Below, piece by piece: positions 56,567-64,000 of a stretch of DNA of 64,000 nucleotides. How positions within the stretch are numbered: the first letter of the stretch is position 1; every line of letters starts with the position of its first letter. This stretch comes from an uncultured SAR86 cluster bacterium (GTDB taxonomy: Bacteria; Pseudomonadota; Gammaproteobacteria; Magnimaribacterales; D2472). The stretch covers positions 86,001 to 150,000 of the forward strand of contig CACHWY010000001.1 in assembly GCA_902583575.1 (NCBI GenBank), read 5' to 3'. Under the pieces are notes generated by a model that worked only from the letters and a program-made list of their open reading frames with translations, ran no database searches and was not told where the DNA came from. Position numbers and translations under genes: made by a program.

Positions 56567-57655
56567 TCATACATTGAATTTGAAATGAATTATATCTCCA
56601 TCTTTTACTAGATAATCTTTACCTTCAAGCCTTAACTTTCCTTTTTCTCTTGCACCAAGCTCACCGTTAAACTCAATAAAGTCTTCAAAATCTATAACCT
56701 CTGCTTTTATAAAACCTTTTTCAAAATCAGTATGAATAACTCCTGCTGCATTTGGAGCAGAGTAATTTTTCTTAATCGTCCATGCTCTAATCTCATTGGG
56801 TCCTACAGTAAAGAAAGTTTTTAGACCAAGTAACTCATAACCTTTAAATATAATTTTATTTAGAACAGGTTCATCCATATTCATTAATTCTAAATATTCT
56901 TTTCTTTCTTCATTGTTAAGGGTTGATATTTCTTGCTCAATTTTTATTGATGTTGGAATAACAAATGAACCTAAGTCATTTGCAATTTCTTCTAATTCCT
57001 TAAGTTTTTGATTTGATTTTTCTGTATCACTTATATTGCCAATATAAAAAGTTGGTTTAGTAGACAAAAACTGAAATTGATGAATAATTTTCTGCTCTTC
57101 ATCCTTGAACTTTCCAATGTCGATTAAGTTTCCTTGTTCAAGCTCAATTTTTATTTCTTTTAAAATTTCATAATGAATCTTATTTTGCTTATCATTTGTT
57201 TTTAATAATTTTTCACATCTAGATATTCTTTTAGAAACAGACTCAAGATCAGCAAGAATTAATTCTAAATTAATCACTTCAACATCTCTTTTTGGATTAA
57301 CTGATCCATCTACATGCGTTATATTTTCATCATCAAAACACCTAACCACATGGGCAATTACAGACATTTCTCTTATATTAGATAAAAATGAATTACCCAG
57401 ACCCTCACCATCGGATGCACCCTTAACAAGACCAGCAATATCAACCAGATCAAGTGTTGTAGGAATGACCTTTTTAGAACCCACTATCTTATTTAATTGC
57501 TCTAGTCTTTTATCTGGAAGTGGAACTTTTCCTATATTTGGGTCAATTGTACAGAAGGGGAAGTTTTCAGCTGGAATGCTTGATTTTGTTAGCGCATTAA
57601 AAAGAGTAGATTTACCTACATTAGGAAGCCCAACTATTCCACATTTAAATCCCAT
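56567..57655 (-). CDS. ychF: Ribosome-associated ATPase/GTPase YchF (OLA1 family)
   Basis: Obg-superfamily P-loop protein with a role in translation and stress; the E. coli protein prefers ATP. The P-loop GLPNVGKSTLFNALTKS is at residues 8-24, followed by DLVDIAGLVKGASDGEGLGN, a coiled-coil region (about 125-200) and a C-terminal TGS domain with KTFFTVGPNEIRAWTI. Length 362. It lies three bases downstream of pth, its constant neighbour. Confidence 0.97.
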   Translation of the reverse strand: MGFKCGIVGLPNVGKSTLFNALTKSSIPAENFPFCTIDPNIGKVPLPDKRLEQLNKIVGSKKVIPTTLDLVDIAGLVKGASDGEGLGNSFLSNIREMSVIAHVVRCFDDENITHVDGSVNPKRDVEVINLELILADLESVSKRISRCEKLLKTNDKQNKIHYEILKEIKIELEQGNLIDIGKFKDEEQKIIHQFQFLSTKPTFYIGNISDTEKSNQKLKELEEIANDLGSFVIPTSIKIEQEISTLNNEERKEYLELMNMDEPVLNKIIFKGYELLGLKTFFTVGPNEIRAWTIKKNYSAPNAAGVIHTDFEKGFIKAEVIDFEDFIEFNGELGAREKGKLRLEGKDYLVKDGDIIHFKFNV

Positions 57656-57657
57656 TT

Positions 57658-58224
57658 TTATTTTGTATGTAAAATTTTTTGAACTTTTTGTAAGTGATTA
57701 TTGATAATTAGCTCAAATACATCTACAAATTTAGAATAAGCATTATCTATAGATTTTTTTTCATCTGGAGAGAATTTATTTAAAACCCAATTAGTTACTT
57801 CATTTTTCATTCCAGGGTGACCGATACCCACCCTCAATCTTATAAAATCACTTTTACCAGTTCTTTTTATTATATCTCTTAGACCATTGTGGCCTCCATG
57901 ACCACCACCTTCTTTGATTCTCAATTCTCCAGGCTCTAAATCTAAATCATCGTGGATAATTAAAAACATATTCGTATCTAAATTATGAGATTTTAAAATT
58001 TTAGAGATTGTTCTTCCTGATTCATTTACAAAATTTGATGGAGTTATCCATAATGTTCTTGCATTATGTGATTCACCAAATTCAGCTTCATATTTTGGTT
58101 TATTTTGAAATTCTTTAAAGTATTGTTGAGATATATCTATTAGCCAATCTTTTCCAACATTATGACGCGTACCATTATATTTACTGCCTGGATTTCCTAG
58201 TCCAACAATACATAATTTATACAC
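57658..58224 (-). CDS. pth: Peptidyl-tRNA hydrolase
   Basis: Recycles peptidyl-tRNA dropped from ribosomes. Conserved active-site segments are GLGNPGSKYNGTRHNVG with the catalytic His, HDDLDL with the Asp, and GGHGGHNGLRDI with the Asn. The frame stays open to 58341, but that extension lies antiphase inside rplY and is a lysine-rich artefact. The GTG at 58224, five bases after the rplY stop, gives the family start (YKLCIVGLGNPG) and 188 residues. Confidence 0.95.
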   Translation of the reverse strand: MYKLCIVGLGNPGSKYNGTRHNVGKDWLIDISQQYFKEFQNKPKYEAEFGESHNARTLWITPSNFVNESGRTISKILKSHNLDTNMFLIIHDDLDLEPGELRIKEGGGHGGHNGLRDIIKRTGKSDFIRLRVGIGHPGMKNEVTNWVLNKFSPDEKKSIDNAYSKFVDVFELIINNHLQKVQKILHTK

Positions 58225-58228
58225 TTTA

Positions 58229-58960
58229 TTAACTTTCTTCTGAGTTATCTTCTTTAGTTTCTTCTTCAGTAGGTTTAGCATCTTCTCCTTCGCTTTCGCT
58301 TGAATCTGGAGCAGTTTCTTCACCTTCAGCGATTTCACCATCTTCTAGATCTGCTTCTTCAATAACTGGATCTTCCTCAATTGCTCTTGGCTCATTTATA
58401 GATACAACCATTTGGTCAGTTTCTTCAGTTAATCCTGGAATCTCAGAACCTTCTGGTAAAGAAATTTCAGTTAATCTTATAGAATCTCCTAGATGAAGAG
58501 TCTCAATATCAACATCAATTGATTCTGGAATATTTCCTGCCAGACACATAATTTCTATCTCTCTAATAGCTTTTGCTGCAACACCACCATCTTCTCTTAT
58601 GCCAATGCAATCTTCTTCATTTATAAAGTTAACAGGTATAACAACTTTAAGTTTTGTTTTGCTTGAAACTCTTTGAAAATCAGCATGAAGAAATTTTCCT
58701 TTTGCTGGATCTTTTTGTAACTCTTTTAATACAACCTTTTCTTCATTATCACCAGTTTTGATTAAAAGAACTTGGGTATAAAAGAGCTCATTTTCTGATG
58801 CTTTGGTTAGTTCATTTAATTTTAGTTTAATATTAAGAGTTTCTTTTTCATCACCATAGACTATTGCTGGAACCATACCATCAATATTTCTTATTACTCG
58901 AGCTTTATTTGATCCAGTTCTTTCTCTTAAGTCTGCATTTAGTATTATTTGGTCTGTCAT
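58229..58960 (-). CDS. rplY: 50S ribosomal protein L25, CTC form with acidic tail
   Basis: Binds 5S rRNA. The N-terminal L25 domain (ADLRERTGSNKARVIRNIDG, with VPAIVYG) is followed by the TL5/CTC beta domain (residues about 95-185, with IREIEIMCLAGNIPESIDVD). A strongly acidic tail of about 50 residues follows. Length 243, much longer than E. coli L25 (94), as in most proteobacteria other than enterics. The prs-rplY-pth-ychF order is conserved. Confidence 0.95.
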   Translation of the reverse strand: MTDQIILNADLRERTGSNKARVIRNIDGMVPAIVYGDEKETLNIKLKLNELTKASENELFYTQVLLIKTGDNEEKVVLKELQKDPAKGKFLHADFQRVSSKTKLKVVIPVNFINEEDCIGIREDGGVAAKAIREIEIMCLAGNIPESIDVDIETLHLGDSIRLTEISLPEGSEIPGLTEETDQMVVSINEPRAIEEDPVIEEADLEDGEIAEGEETAPDSSESEGEDAKPTEEETKEDNSEES

Positions 58961-58968
58961 AATTTTCT

Positions 58969-59922
58969 CTATAAAAACATTTCACTTAGCGATTCTTCAT
59001 TACTTAATCGTTTTATACATTCAGCTATTGTTGATGCCAGTGAAATGACGCGTATTTTACTGCATTTTTGAGCTTCTTTGTTCAAAGGAATCGAATTAGT
59101 TACCACTAATTCGTCAATTGATGAATTGTTTAGTCTTTCAATGGCAGGACCTGATAGCACTGGATGGGTTATATATGCCTTAACTGCCTTAGCTCCTTTT
59201 TCTTTTAATGCATCTGCTGCATTACATAATGTTCCAGCAGTATCAATAAGGTCATCAGGTACGATGCAAACTTTTCCCTCAATATCACCAATAATATTCA
59301 TTACTTCTGATTGATTGGCAGCAGCTCTTCTTTTATCTATAATCGCTAAATCTGTATCATCTAATAGTTTTGCCAAAGCTCTTGATCTTACTACTCCGCC
59401 AACATCTGGCGAAACAACTACAACTTCTTTTCTATCATTGTTATCTTTAATATGGTCAACCATTAATTTTGCTGCATATACATTATCTGCAGGCATATCA
59501 AAGAAACCTTGAATAGTTTCTGAATGCAGATCAATTGTCAGAACTCTATCAATACCAACCGAAGCAAACATATCGGCAACAACTTTAGCACTTATAGGTA
59601 CTCTTGCTGATCTTACTCTTCTATCTTGTCTTGCATAACCATAGTATGGAACGATAGCAGTTACCTTAGATGCAGATGATCTTTTAAGAGCATCAGCAAT
59701 CAACATAATTTCCATTACATTTTTATTTGTTGGCGCACAAGTTGATTGAATTATAAATGTGTCATGACCTCTTACATTATCTTCAATTTGAACTTTTATC
59801 TCACCATCAGAAAACTGTCCGATATCAGCTTGAGAAATATCAATACCAAGAATTTTTGAAACCTCAGAGGCTAATTCTGGATTAGCTGATCCTGTAAAAA
59901 TATCAAAGTTTTTATTAGTCAT
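58969..59922 (-). CDS. prs: Ribose-phosphate pyrophosphokinase
   Basis: Makes PRPP for purine, pyrimidine, histidine, tryptophan and NAD synthesis. Motifs are [26 protein letters not shown], the flexible loop region [16 protein letters not shown], and the PRPP signature [14 protein letters not shown]. Length 317. AAGGGG lies upstream of the ATG. The tRNA-Gln gene immediately precedes it. Confidence 0.97.
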   Translation of the reverse strand: MTNKNFDIFTGSANPELASEVSKILGIDISQADIGQFSDGEIKVQIEDNVRGHDTFIIQSTCAPTNKNVMEIMLIADALKRSSASKVTAIVPYYGYARQDRRVRSARVPISAKVVADMFASVGIDRVLTIDLHSETIQGFFDMPADNVYAAKLMVDHIKDNNDRKEVVVVSPDVGGVVRSRALAKLLDDTDLAIIDKRRAAANQSEVMNIIGDIEGKVCIVPDDLIDTAGTLCNAADALKEKGAKAVKAYITHPVLSGPAIERLNNSSIDELVVTNSIPLNKEAQKCSKIRVISLASTIAECIKRLSNEESLSEMFL

Positions 59923-59949
59923 ATCTACCCCTTAACATATTATAAAGCA

Positions 59950-60024
59950 TGGCTGGGGTGGTAGGATTCGAACCTACGCATGACGGGATCAAAACCCGTT
60001 GCCTTACCGCTTGGCTACACCCCA
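59950..60024 (-). tRNA. tRNA-Gln (anticodon TTG)
   Basis: A 75-base gene with encoded CCA. TGGGGTG pairs with CACCCCA, apart from the weak U1-A72 pair typical of tRNA-Gln. The anticodon loop TTTTGAT gives TTG. It lies in the three-base-tight gap after ispE and before prs, the same place as in Pseudomonas, so it is probably cut from the ispE-prs transcript. Confidence 0.95.
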
Positions 60025-60027
60025 AAG

Positions 60028-60843
60028 TTATTTGATATAACATATCGGCGAATATTGTAATGGTTTACACAAAAAGAATCTCCAATTACTTGGTATTTTT
60101 TTAAGGATCTCATCAATTTCAGGTTTTTTGTCATATTCTATATACATACAAGACCCGCTACCACTTAGCTTTAACTCATAATTATTATTATTTTCATCAT
60201 AAAATTTTTGAATTTTATTATTCTCTTTAAGAAAAATACTCCAAAAAGAATTTTGTGGATAATCATTTATATCTTTATTATCCTTTTTCCATAAATCATA
60301 TAAATCAAACATTTCTTTTGATGAATTATGAATTTTAGGGTCAATTATCAATATATTATTTTTAATTGATTCTGTATTTATTAAAATCTCCCCAATTCCT
60401 TTACCTAATGCATTTTTACCAAATATAAAAAAAGGAACATCGGCGCCAATATCCTTACCAATGCCAAGAAGCTCTTCATCACTTAGCCCAAGACCCCATA
60501 ATTTATTTAAAGCTAAAATTGTTGATGCAGCATTTGAACTTGCTCCGCCCAAACCTGACCCCATGGGTATATTTTTTTCTATTTTTATACTTACACCTGA
60601 TGAATTATTTGAATATTCTTTCATCTTGCTTGCAGCTTGAAAGACCGTATTATTATTATTTTTAAAGACAGGGTCATTTGAGTTTATTGATATATCATTT
60701 TTAGATTCCTTGAAATTTAAAAAATCATATATATCAATATATTGAAAAGATGTTTCAATATTGTGATATCCACCCACTGTTTTATTTAAGATTTTTAAAT
60801 AAAGATTAATTTTAGCTGGAGATTTTGTATTTATTTCTATCAT
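60028..60843 (-). CDS. ispE: 4-diphosphocytidyl-2-C-methyl-D-erythritol kinase
   Basis: GHMP-family kinase of the MEP isoprenoid pathway, the same pathway as dxr in this window. SPAKINLYLKILNK is the N-terminal motif, PMGSGLGGASSNAAS the ATP-binding GHMP motif, and LKLSGSGSCMYIEY the third motif. Length 271. It overlaps lolB by four bases. Confidence 0.96.
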   Translation of the reverse strand: MIEINTKSPAKINLYLKILNKTVGGYHNIETSFQYIDIYDFLNFKESKNDISINSNDPVFKNNNNTVFQAASKMKEYSNNSSGVSIKIEKNIPMGSGLGGASSNAASTILALNKLWGLGLSDEELLGIGKDIGADVPFFIFGKNALGKGIGEILINTESIKNNILIIDPKIHNSSKEMFDLYDLWKKDNKDINDYPQNSFWSIFLKENNKIQKFYDENNNNYELKLSGSGSCMYIEYDKKPEIDEILKKIPSNWRFFLCKPLQYSPICYIK

Positions 60844-61301
60844 TTATTAATAACGTATCCTTCTAGATTATATTCTTGATATTTAATGCTATAAAATGTT
60901 TTATTCTTTTCTTTACTGCAAATAAATCCATAATCAATATCTCCTTCCGTATTAAAAATGTTTAAGTTTTGCGATAAAAGACATTGTGTTAACCAATAAT
61001 GAAAATTAGCATGTATTAAATTAGGCACCTTAAATAGTTTCACATCTTCTGATAGGTCGAAAATTATGTCTTTTTCTTTAAAAGTCTTAATATTTAGAAC
61101 ATTTCCATAAAAAGGTTTCTTAATCTGTATAATAGATTCATTTTTAGATAGATTAATATCAATATTAAAAGTAGCAGAATCATTATCTTTATAGATTAAT
61201 AATTTGCCAAGATAGTTAATTGACTTGTTATCGATTGAATTTAAACTTGCACACGAAATTAAGAGACTTAGAATAAAGACATAAAAAATATTTTTTATCA
61301 T
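60840..61301 (-). CDS. lolB: Probable outer membrane lipoprotein LolB
   Basis: LolB receives lipoproteins from LolA and inserts them into the outer membrane. A lipoprotein signal peptide (MIKNIFYVFILSLLISC, Cys17 as lipid site) precedes a beta-rich domain with FYGNVLNIKTF and a C-terminal GYVINK. Sequence similarity to LolB is weak and the protein is short (153 residues against about 205). The assignment rests mainly on the lipobox and the hemA / lolB-ispE order. An ATG seven codons earlier is possible, but the one at 61301 gives a better signal peptide. Its ATG shares CATG with hemA. Confidence 0.75.
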   Translation of the reverse strand: MIKNIFYVFILSLLISCASLNSIDNKSINYLGKLLIYKDNDSATFNIDINLSKNESIIQIKKPFYGNVLNIKTFKEKDIIFDLSEDVKLFKVPNLIHANFHYWLTQCLLSQNLNIFNTEGDIDYGFICSKEKNKTFYSIKYQEYNLEGYVINK

Positions 61302-62532
61302 GGAATTACAGTTATTTGGCATAAATCATAAAACATCCAATGTCTCCGAAAGAGAAAAATTTATTATAAATCACTCTAATCTAGTTTTATTAGATAGTCA
61401 TTTAAAAAATAATCTTAAAGATGACTTTGAATCATTTTTTGGGATATCTACTTGCAATAGAACAGAACTTTATATTTTGGGAAAAGCTGGAATATCTCAG
61501 AGAATCTTTAATGAAGTTTCAAAGGTTTTAAAATTAGACGACATACCTAAAGATAATTTTTATTTTCTTGATGATCATGATGCTTTAGTACATATGTGCA
61601 AAGTAGCCTCTGGTATTGACTCCCAAGTTCTTGGAGAACAAGAAATTTTTGGACAATTTAAAAAAGCAATCAAAACTGCAGAGGGGTTAGAAATTATTAA
61701 TACTAAGTTATTAAATCTTAGTAATAAAGTTATTGAGATTGCAAAAAAAGCTAGGACAGAAACAAATATTGGCCTTAATTCTTTATCTGTAAGTGGGTTG
61801 GCGCTTAAGCTTGTAAGGAATATTTTTGAAAAACCACAAAATCAAAATGTTTTAGTTGTTGGCGCGGGTTCTTTGGCTACTAGCCTTATTAATAATTTAT
61901 ATAAGAATGGAATAAATAAAATTAATTTAGTAAATAGAAGCATGAAGAAAATAAAACTATTAGATAATTATGAAATTATTTCATCTTCGTTTGATAGCCT
62001 GCATGATGCTTTAGAAATTGCAGATATTGTAATTGCTTCAGCAGAAACTGACATGCCCCTTATAGGAAAAGGAGCAATTGAAAATGCTCTTAAAAAAAGG
62101 CAAAACAAGCCAATTCTTTTAATCGATTTGGGTGTTCCAAGAAATATTGAAGAAGAGATTAGAAATATTGAACAAGCATATTTATTTTCTATAGATGATA
62201 TTGAAAAAATAACTCAAGAAAATTTCGGACAGCGCTCTATAGAGGCTGAAAAAGCAATGAATTTAATTGTCCTAGAATCTCAAAGAGCATTAGATTTATT
62301 TTCTCTTAAAACTCTTAAAGATAAGGCTAACATTCAGCTAGAAGAATTCTTAAGTAGTTTATCTTTAAAAGAAATAAAGCAATTTAAGTTTTCAAAAGAT
62401 TATTCTGAATTAGCAAAATCAATTAAAGATATGAATATAGAAAATATAGAATTTAATAATTTTAAAGAAATAAAAAATATTGATAATCATGTTATTGAAT
62501 CAATGATAAAAAGGTTTTTTGATAATGCATGA
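61300..62532 (+). CDS. hemA: Glutamyl-tRNA reductase
   Basis: First step of C5 tetrapyrrole synthesis, reducing glutamyl-tRNA to glutamate semialdehyde. The nucleophile Cys52 is in GISTCNRTELYIL, LGEQEIFGQFKKA follows, the NADPH site is VLVVGAGSLATSLI, and LIDLGVPRNIE is the later family motif. Length 410. It starts on the same CATG as the divergent lolB, with no spacer, so its promoter must lie inside lolB. It overlaps prfA by eight bases. Confidence 0.97.
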   Translation: MELQLFGINHKTSNVSEREKFIINHSNLVLLDSHLKNNLKDDFESFFGISTCNRTELYILGKAGISQRIFNEVSKVLKLDDIPKDNFYFLDDHDALVHMCKVASGIDSQVLGEQEIFGQFKKAIKTAEGLEIINTKLLNLSNKVIEIAKKARTETNIGLNSLSVSGLALKLVRNIFEKPQNQNVLVVGAGSLATSLINNLYKNGINKINLVNRSMKKIKLLDNYEIISSSFDSLHDALEIADIVIASAETDMPLIGKGAIENALKKRQNKPILLIDLGVPRNIEEEIRNIEQAYLFSIDDIEKITQENFGQRSIEAEKAMNLIVLESQRALDLFSLKTLKDKANIQLEEFLSSLSLKEIKQFKFSKDYSELAKSIKDMNIENIEFNNFKEIKNIDNHVIESMIKRFFDNA

Positions 62533-63610
62533 TTCAATGCTAAAAAAACTCGATCAACTCCAAAAAAGGATTAAAGAAATTGAAACACTTCTGCTTGATC
62601 CTGAAACAACAAAGGATATTGATAAATATACTTTACTAAATAAAGAATTTGCAGATCTTAAGCCAATTGTTGAAAAATTTGAGGAATACAATCAGACAAT
62701 AATAAGCATCAATGATGCTAATGAAATAATTAATTCTGATGAGCAGGATTTAAGACAATTAGCAGAAGAAGAATTAAAGAAATCTTTGGGGAAACCTGAA
62801 TTATTAGAACAAGAGCTTAAATTAATGCTATTGCCTAAAGATTCAGCTGACGATGGCTCAGCTTATTTGGAAATAAGAGCTGGGGCTGGTGGTGATGAGG
62901 CTGGAATCTTTGCAGGAGATCTTTTTAGAATGTATTCAAGGCTTTCTGAAAGAGAAGAGTGGAATTTAGAGGTCATAGATATAAAACAGTCTGAACAGGG
63001 TGGCTTGAAAGAGGTAGTAGCAAAGCTTGTTGGTAAGAGTGTTTTTAAAGTTTTAAAGTTTGAGTCAGGTGTTCATAGAGTGCAAAGAGTGCCTGAGACT
63101 GAATCGCAAGGAAGAATCCATACATCAACATGTACTGTTGCTGTATTGCCTGAAGTTCAAGAAGTACAAGATATTAATATAGACAAGAATGATCTTAGAA
63201 TTGATACATTTAGAGCCTCTGGAGCTGGCGGTCAACATGTAAATAAGACAGACTCTGCAGTACGTTTAACCCATATTCCATCTGGTCTTGTAGTTGAATG
63301 TCAGGATGGGAGATCTCAGCACAAAAATAAAGAAAAAGCATTGTCGCTTTTAGCAGCTAAACTCAAACAGCAAGAAATTGATAATCAACAAGAAAGCATT
63401 GCTAGCGAAAGAAAGATTATGGTTGGAACTGGAGATAGAAGCGAGAAAATAAGGACCTATAATTTTCCTCAAGGCAGAATGACTGATCATAGAATTAAAC
63501 TTACACAACATAATTTAGACCAAATTATGGATGGTGATATAAAAACTATATGCGATGCATTATTAGCAGAGAATCAGCTAGCTATGCTTTCACAACTTGA
63601 ATCAGAATAA
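62525..63610 (+). CDS. prfA: Peptide chain release factor 1
   Basis: Recognises UAA and UAG and releases the finished protein. The codon-reading loop is RVPETESQGR (PET in place of PAT), and the catalytic GGQ is in ASGAGGQHVNKT. RAGAGGDEAGIFAGDLFRMY and TYNFPQGRMTDHRI are further hallmarks. TTG at 62519 is possible, but the ATG at 62525 (361 residues, MHDSMLKKL) is more likely and overlaps the hemA stop. prmC, which methylates this GGQ, follows. Confidence 0.97.
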   Translation: MHDSMLKKLDQLQKRIKEIETLLLDPETTKDIDKYTLLNKEFADLKPIVEKFEEYNQTIISINDANEIINSDEQDLRQLAEEELKKSLGKPELLEQELKLMLLPKDSADDGSAYLEIRAGAGGDEAGIFAGDLFRMYSRLSEREEWNLEVIDIKQSEQGGLKEVVAKLVGKSVFKVLKFESGVHRVQRVPETESQGRIHTSTCTVAVLPEVQEVQDINIDKNDLRIDTFRASGAGGQHVNKTDSAVRLTHIPSGLVVECQDGRSQHKNKEKALSLLAAKLKQQEIDNQQESIASERKIMVGTGDRSEKIRTYNFPQGRMTDHRIKLTQHNLDQIMDGDIKTICDALLAENQLAMLSQLESE

Positions 63611-64000
63611 TTGTCTAAGAATTTAAGCCATTTCCAAAATATTATCGATAAGGCATTTCTTGCTGAATCTAATGTTAAAAATGAATTTATTTTCTATTTG
63701 AAAGAAAAATTAAAATTTAAGGATGATGATATTTATCTAAATAAAGAAAAAATATTTACAGATTCTGAGGTAAATCTTGTTAATGATTTTATTCAAAAAA
63801 AGAAAGCTGGCATTCCATTAGACTACATAATAAATTCCAGTAATTTTTATGAAGAAGAATTTTATGTTGACCAGAGAGTCTTAATACCAAGACCAGAGAC
63901 TGAGCTTTTAGTAGATTTTGTTAATAATTATGGTTTCCCTAAGAAGATTAAGATTCTAGATGCTGGAACAGGCTCGGGTTGTATAGGCATATCAATTGCT
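63611..64000 (+). CDS. prmC: Release factor glutamine methyltransferase PrmC, 3' end cut by the window
   Basis: Methylates the GGQ glutamine of release factors. The frame begins with TTG directly after the prfA stop. The visible 130 residues include an N-terminal helical domain, the linker GIPLDYII, YVDQRVLIPRPETELLVD and the SAM motif ILDAGTGSGCIGISIA. The catalytic NPPY lies beyond the window. No ATG occurs before the first conserved segment, so TTG is the probable start. Confidence 0.92.
   Translation, partial: MSKNLSHFQNIIDKAFLAESNVKNEFIFYLKEKLKFKDDDIYLNKEKIFTDSEVNLVNDFIQKKKAGIPLDYIINSSNFYEEEFYVDQRVLIPRPETELLVDFVNNYGFPKKIKILDAGTGSGCIGISIA

Noticed and set aside
58225-58341. 39-residue lysine-rich N-terminal extension of pth
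   Set aside because: It is the out-of-frame reading of the acidic tail of rplY; the GTG at 58224 gives the normal Pth N-terminus.

Overview
The window is a gap-poor, AT-rich (roughly one third G+C by eye) bacterial chromosome segment filled with housekeeping genes. Gene content and order point to a streamlined marine-type gammaproteobacterium; a SAR86-like lineage is my best guess, from composition and compactness only, with no 16S gene in the window. Gammaproteobacterial signs are the lipid A block lpxD-fabZ-lpxA-lpxB next to bamA and dnaE, the holD-rimI pair, lolB-ispE-tRNA-Gln-prs-rplY-pth-ychF opposite hemA-prfA-prmC, and the secG-tRNA-rimP-nusA-infB-rbfA-truB-rpsO-pnp string. I see no insertion sequence, prophage, CRISPR array, toxin-antitoxin pair or rRNA gene.

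Layout. 1-1612: 3' end of dnaJ and a compact dapB. 1695-19878, + strand: rpsB-tsf-pyrH-frr (translation, UMP kinase), uppS-cdsA-dxr (isoprenoid and phospholipid precursors), rseP-bamA-skp-lpxD-fabZ-lpxA-lpxB (outer membrane assembly and lipid A), rnhB-dnaE-tilS. 19892-32330: short mixed-strand units holding an enoyl-CoA hydratase-family gene, leuA, holD-rimI, glutathione peroxidase, an ElaA-type acetyltransferase, a C-terminally short valS, pepA, lptF-lptG, an RDD membrane protein, a POT peptide transporter and a 42-residue basic protein. 32308-37628, - strand: map-glnD-dapD-dapE. 37785-55678, + strand: carA-carB, greA, rlmE-ftsH, glmM-tpiA-secG, tRNA-Leu (inverted), tRNA-fMet, rimP-nusA-infB-rbfA-truB, rpsO-pnp. 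55764-56338: two small related-looking membrane proteins of unknown function separated by a strong terminator. 56439-61301, - strand: lolB-ispE-tRNA-Gln-prs-rplY-pth-ychF and tRNA-Met. 61300-64000, + strand: hemA-prfA and the start of prmC.

How the genes work together. dapB, dapD and dapE are steps of the succinylase route to lysine and diaminopimelate; glmM feeds UDP-GlcNAc to peptidoglycan and lipid A; uppS gives the lipid carrier; lptF/lptG export the LPS that lpxD/A/B start; bamA, skp, lolB and rseP serve outer membrane protein and lipoprotein assembly and envelope stress. Most other genes serve translation, transcription elongation and RNA turnover.

No large undescribed system is visible. 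The points most worth a second look are the pair of small membrane proteins after pnp, a block of about 36 kb (rpsB to map) lying between dapB and carA that are neighbours in many relatives, the short valyl-tRNA synthetase, the U1-U72 initiator tRNA, the shared CATG of the divergent hemA and lolB start codons, and an extended -10 promoter that seems to start transcription on the greA start codon.
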